Assembly: GCA_041487815.1 (NCBI GenBank)
Contig: JBGPOB010000037.1
Coordinates: 1 to 16,930 of the forward strand
Source of the DNA: CANJBX01 sp041487815
GTDB lineage: Bacteria; Pseudomonadota; Alphaproteobacteria; Rhizobiales; Xanthobacteraceae
Length of the DNA stretch: 16,930 bases
Reading direction: 5' to 3'
The translations under genes and the position numbers were made by a program. The notes under the pieces are model-generated. The model ran no database searches, had not been told where the DNA came from, and saw only the letters and a program-made list of their open reading frames with translations. Shown in pieces: positions 14,318-16,930 of this stretch (its first letter is position 1; each line of letters begins with the position of its first letter).

Positions 14318-14959
14318 TTACCAGCGCAGGAGCTTCGGTCCGAGCTTCCAACCGGCAAGGGTGCACAAGGCGATTGTGCCGCCATACCACAACGCAAAAA
14401 ATGGCACCGAGTCATCGGCGCAATGAAGAGCGTAACCGGTTGCGCTCAGGCAGCCTGCGACGAGACCGGTAATTGCGCCAGTGCGCGCGAGGTCGGTCGG
14501 CGCCATCTGGCGCACCGCCCAGACGATCACGGAAAACGGCACGATGGCGATGAGCGGGATCGATATGAGGCACTCAAGCCATTTATCGCCGAAAATCTTC
14601 CCTCTCCAATGATCGCTCGGCCCAAATTCAAGGCTAAGCACGGCAAGGAACATGACGGCGATAAATGGCAATGCAAGCAAGGCGACTGATGATTTTTGTT
14701 CGCCGCCCGGCCGGGTAAGTCTGATCAGATAGATTGACGCCGGGACGAGGATTATGAAGGTAACGGCTACCTTCACGAGCGCGGGAATGAAGGACCCGAC
14801 CGTTGTCAGGCCCGCACGAGGACCAAGCACGAATAATACCGTAGCCACTGCCACTGCGGCACCCGCCACCACAGCCATGCCGATATTTCGCACGATCTGC
14901 CGATGGTCGACAGGCTCGACATTCGTGCTGAGCAGGGAAATCAGATCGTCAGTCTTCAT
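14318..14959 (-). CDS. nrsF: NrsF-type (DUF1109) membrane anti-sigma factor
   Basis: 213 residues from ATG 14959, which overlaps the sigma gene stop as ATGA. A longer in-frame start at 15046 would overlap the sigma gene deeply and adds unconserved residues. Six membrane segments (about 26-47, 53-78, 92-111, 128-150, 159-175 and 184-203) follow a short cytoplasmic N-terminus (MKTDDLISLLSTNVEPVD) that is expected to bind the sigma factor. Cysteines at C130 (WLECLISIP) and C180 (YALHCADDS) match the position of the two Cys, C131 and C181, that I recall as metal-sensing in Caulobacter NrsF. In that system heavy metals release the sigma factor. Confidence 0.85.
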   Translation of the reverse strand: MKTDDLISLLSTNVEPVDHRQIVRNIGMAVVAGAAVAVATVLFVLGPRAGLTTVGSFIPALVKVAVTFIILVPASIYLIRLTRPGGEQKSSVALLALPFIAVMFLAVLSLEFGPSDHWRGKIFGDKWLECLISIPLIAIVPFSVIVWAVRQMAPTDLARTGAITGLVAGCLSATGYALHCADDSVPFFALWYGGTIALCTLAGWKLGPKLLRW

Positions 14960-15513
14960 ACGTGCCTCTCCCGAGCAATCGACGCGATCAAGGTCTTCAA
15001 TCCCCGATGCACGTTGACCTTCACGGCCGATTCCGACATGCCGCACTGGCTCGCCGCCTCGGCCACGCTCAAACCGTCTAGTTTCACTGCCTGGATTGCA
15101 CGCCGCATTTTATCCGGTAGTTGACCCAGAAGCCTCGTAATATCGTTAGCGCTTTCCGTGCCGACATAATCGTCTTGCGCCATAACCTCTTCGGCGTTCT
15201 CGATCGGTAAGTCTGCCATCGATGCGCGTGTTCGGCGCAGATGGTCGATGAGCTTATAGCGCGCAATGGCGTACACCCACGGTGTCAACGGCTCGCCCGG
15301 ATGATAGGTGTGGCGCCGGGTGTGGATCGCCATCAGCGCCTCCTGCGTAAGATCCTCCGCCTCCGTTGCGCTTCGCCCGATGCGCGCAAGTTTGCCCTTG
15401 TAGTAGGCACGCAGGTTGACACTTAGACGAGTGAGGAGGGTGCGATATGCAACTGCATCGCCGCTGAGGCTCGCCCTCATCAACGCCCTGAGTTCAGCGT
15501 CGTTCGCTGCCAT
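14956..15513 (-). CDS. sigF: ECF sigma factor of the SigF (NrsF-linked) type
   Basis: 185 residues. Region 2 (about 33-98) includes EAEDLTQEALMAIH and TPWVYAIARYKLIDHLRR; region 4 (about 125-180) includes LPDKMRRAIQ, the helix-turn-helix GLSVAEAASQCGMSESAVKV and NVHRGLKTL. It directs RNA polymerase to stress promoters. Its partner NrsF follows with a 4-bp overlap, the usual arrangement. GGAG lies about 11 nt before ATG 15513. An upstream GTAACC-N16-CGAA suggests autoregulation. In Caulobacter the homologous pair responds to copper, chromate and cadmium, which fits this locus. It could instead answer oxidative stress. Confidence 0.88.
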   Translation of the reverse strand: MAANDAELRALMRASLSGDAVAYRTLLTRLSVNLRAYYKGKLARIGRSATEAEDLTQEALMAIHTRRHTYHPGEPLTPWVYAIARYKLIDHLRRTRASMADLPIENAEEVMAQDDYVGTESANDITRLLGQLPDKMRRAIQAVKLDGLSVAEAASQCGMSESAVKVNVHRGLKTLIASIARERHV

Positions 15514-15531
15514 GGACGTCTTTCTCCATTA

Positions 15532-15557
15532 TTCGTAAGCGAACGGACTTAGGTTAC
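15532..15557 (-). promoter_or_regulatory. Autoregulatory SigF-type ECF promoter
   Basis: On the minus strand GTAACC (15557-15552) and CGAA (15535-15532) are separated by exactly 16 nt, just upstream of the sigma gene ATG at 15513. The same spacing and bases occur at 14146-14171. The short leader leaves room for GGAG. Confidence 0.65.
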
Positions 15558-16089
15558 AAAATATCTTTTCTCTTCGTTCTGAAGCGCGAATGGTCGGCCT
15601 GCTGTTTGCCGCCAATTTTTTGGCGCTCAGTTCCGACAACGATGCCACAACTGTAAAACTAACGTCCGCGGCTTGGCCGTAATTGATCGGTGTCAAAACG
15701 ATTTACAGGCAGCGAAGAGGCTGAACTCATGGCATTTATGATGAGCGAGCAAAAACGAGATCATGCAATGGTGGTGGCGGCAACAAACAGAATTCTCGCG
15801 CGCCGCTGAAGGTCAAGTGAGCATCCGGAATTCGCCGCGTTCATGATTGTCGCTCTGCCTTCAGCCTCGCCCTGGCACGTCATCGCTGAGCCTGAGCCGG
15901 CCCTTAAACTTTGTGAAAAACGCCTCGCCGAGATGTAATGCCTATTTTTTAGGCTTTGCTAGGTGCGTGCTTCCAAAGAAAATGCGCACAAAATCAGTAC
16001 CTTGGCCAAACGTTATGAGGTTCCGCCTTGTGGCACGCGATTTGCGTCGAGCGCGCGAGATTGGTCAGAAATTGCCCGGGGGAAGTGAA
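15558..16089. other. Intergenic stretch without a supported gene
   Basis: The stretch separates the minus-strand sigma gene from the plus-strand secreted protein. Two very short plus frames occur: 26 residues at 15729-15809 (MAFMMSEQKRDH start) and 31 residues at 15843-15938 (ending LCEKRLAEM). Neither has a convincing ribosome-binding site or family, and they may be decayed coding DNA. A short hairpin GCCTA...TAGGC sits at 15940-15954, followed by TTT. I see no RNA gene. Confidence 0.4.
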
Positions 16090-16620
16090 ATGCGACCGCA
16101 CCTCATTGCTGCCGCCGTTGTATCGGCGGCGCTGACAGTCACATCGGCTTCCGCGACCGTCGTCCTCAACGACGACATCGGCGGCAAGATGGAGGACTAC
16201 ACGGCGCGATTTCAACGGGTCCGCAACTCCGGCGAGCCCGTCGTCATCAATGGCACATGCCTATCCGCCTGCACGATGGTGCTCGGGTTGGTGCCACACA
16301 ACCGAATCTGCGCGACGCATAACGCGGTGTTCGGATTCCATGCCGCATGGATGTACGATAAATCCGGAGGCCGCGTGGTCAGCGCGTCCGGAACTCGGGA
16401 TCTGATGAAGGCTTATCCGCCTCCTGTCCGCACCTGGATCGCGCGGCATGGCGGATTGACCCCAAAAATGATGTACCTGCGAGGCCGCAATCTTGCCGCT
16501 ATCGTCGCGCCTTGCGGCAACGCTTCACGCGCAGCATCTGTCTCACACGGGAGGCGCGTTGGCGGCGTTCATCAAGCGCTGCAAAGAGATACGCCTCGCG
16601 CCAGCTTTGACGCGCGCTGA
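16090..16620 (+). CDS. Secreted CLSAC-motif protein (COG3904-like) of unknown function
   Basis: 176 residues from ATG 16090, preceded by GGGGAAG. Longer in-frame starts exist (16015, 15847) but the signal peptide begins here (MRPHLIAAAVVSAALTVTSASA). The core is a family I know from Bradyrhizobium: GxCLSACTMVLG (C57, S59, C61), NRICAT (C74), GFHAAW (H84) and PPPVRTWIARHGGLTPKMMYLRG. The Ser and His placement recalls ClpP/crotonase-like periplasmic proteins, but activity is unproven. The family usually ends soon after the final Cys (C142 here); this copy runs 34 residues further, perhaps because the original stop was lost. It is divergent from the metal genes and the link is only proximity. 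Confidence 0.7.
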   Translation: MRPHLIAAAVVSAALTVTSASATVVLNDDIGGKMEDYTARFQRVRNSGEPVVINGTCLSACTMVLGLVPHNRICATHNAVFGFHAAWMYDKSGGRVVSASGTRDLMKAYPPPVRTWIARHGGLTPKMMYLRGRNLAAIVAPCGNASRAASVSHGRRVGGVHQALQRDTPRASFDAR

Positions 16621-16741
16621 AGAGCTGACAGCGGAACTGAGCAAAGTTTACGTGATCGCACTCACTTGCTCATTTCCCTCAACCGCCTCAGTAACGGACC
16701 TTAATAATAATCCTCAGTAACAAACGCTCTTTTGCTTGTAA

Positions 16742-16756
16742 CCGGCTTCTCGCCGG
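16742..16756. terminator. Short hairpin, weak terminator candidate
   Basis: CCGGC, loop TTCTC, GCCGG (16742-16756) forms a 5-bp perfect stem followed on the plus strand by CTTCTAATTC. It lies about 120 bp after the CLSAC protein. It has few Ts and could be chance. Two 10-bp direct repeats CCTCAGTAAC (16686-16695 and 16712-16721) precede it. Confidence 0.25.
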
Positions 16757-16790
16757 CTTCTAATTCATTAGCATAGAGGCGCACGACAGC

Positions 16791-16807
16791 TGTGTGTACC
16801 GAAAACC
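16791..16807 (+). repeat. Terminal sequence of a second IS481-like element
   Basis: TGTGTGTACCGAAAACC matches the left-edge copy at 166-182 in 16 of 17 positions and in the same orientation. It ends at the stop codon of the partial transposase, as the 393-409 repeat does in the intact IS. It marks the outer end of an IS that continues beyond the window. Confidence 0.7.
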
Positions 16808-16930
16808 TAAATCCAGACGTAATGGTGATGAAGCCCGCCAAGGATCGCGCGTGATTTGATAATTCCAATCCGCTGAACCGGGCGAGAGACTGGCGCATCC
16901 TTATCCAACGACCGGTGCGTTCTGATGTCA
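16807..16930 (-). CDS. C-terminal part of a second transposase of the same family, cut by the window edge
   Basis: The minus strand from the window edge reads THRSLDKDAPVSRPVQRIG and ends ILGGLHHHYVWI followed by TAG. This parallels the intact transposase's THLALQKDAPLRRTVQRSG and VLAGLYHQYIRI. About 40 residues are visible and uninterrupted; the rest, including the catalytic core, lies outside. The sequence is clearly diverged from the first copy (identity only about half), so this is a different IS of the family and not a duplicate. Confidence 0.85.
   Translation of the reverse strand, partial: DIRTHRSLDKDAPVSRPVQRIGIIKSRAILGGLHHHYVWI

Noticed and set aside
16493..16720. 75-residue plus frame overlapping the end of the CLSAC protein
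   Set aside because: No family; its start lies inside the better-supported gene and it has no ribosome-binding site.
16737..16762. GTAACC on the plus strand as a further SigF-type site
   Set aside because: The position 16 nt downstream reads CTAA, not CGAA, and no gene follows on that strand in the window.
16701..16898. 65-residue minus frame running through the IS end at the right edge
   Set aside because: It reads the transposase tail in the wrong frame. The correct frame gives the GGLHHHYVWI end of the transposase.

Overview
The window (about 17 kb) looks like an accessory copper/silver-resistance island from an alphaproteobacterium of the Rhizobiales, most likely near Bradyrhizobium, Nitrobacter or Afipia. 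This rests on the protein flavour: an ECF sigma factor/NrsF pair of the Caulobacter SigF type, DUF5676, DUF2933 and YtkA/FixH-like accessory proteins, and an insertion sequence of a kind I associate with Bradyrhizobium. The species call is inference. The island has insertion sequences at both ends and almost every gene is on the minus strand.

Layout from left to right. Positions 1-165 hold the middle of a NifS/IscS-like cysteine desulfurase cut off by an IS end at 166. Positions 183-392 are unrecognised, probably IS debris. An intact IS with an rve/DDE transposase and 17-bp perfect terminal inverted repeats fills 393-1496. Read in the minus direction, the metal genes form blocks. (a) 15513-13846: ECF sigma factor, NrsF-type anti-sigma factor, and a small secreted protein with an internal repeat. 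(b) 13564-12511: a small Cys/His membrane peptide and a Met-rich periplasmic Spy/LTXXQ protein. (c) 12277-7396: DUF5676 protein, CopA-type Cu(I) ATPase, CupA-like membrane cupredoxin, DUF2933 protein, isoprenylcysteine-methyltransferase-like membrane protein, a putative 37-residue peptide, a small membrane protein and a second DUF5676 protein. (d) 7212-1510: secreted Cys/Met/His protein, YtkA/FixH-like protein, a 45-residue membrane microprotein, CusB, CusA and one or two tiny peptides. At the right end a plus-strand secreted CLSAC-motif protein (16090-16620) is followed by the C-terminus of a second, diverged transposase of the same family.

The likely joint job is clearance of Cu(I)/Ag(I). 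CopA exports Cu(I) from the cytoplasm to the periplasm. The CupA-like cupredoxin sits at the membrane beside it. The Met-rich and Cys-rich secreted proteins could buffer metal. CusBA pumps it out, using an outer-membrane channel not encoded here. No CueR or two-component regulator is visible. The local candidate regulator is the sigma/anti-sigma pair.

The most interesting signals are: two exact GTAACC-N16-CGAA sites, one before the sigma gene and one before the small secreted repeat protein; several very small proteins locked into the operons by ATGA overlaps; a tandem HMBD in CusB whose first copy has lost its methionines; and a CupA-like chaperone whose Cys/Cys/Met/Met pattern fits the streptococcal Cu(I) chaperone.
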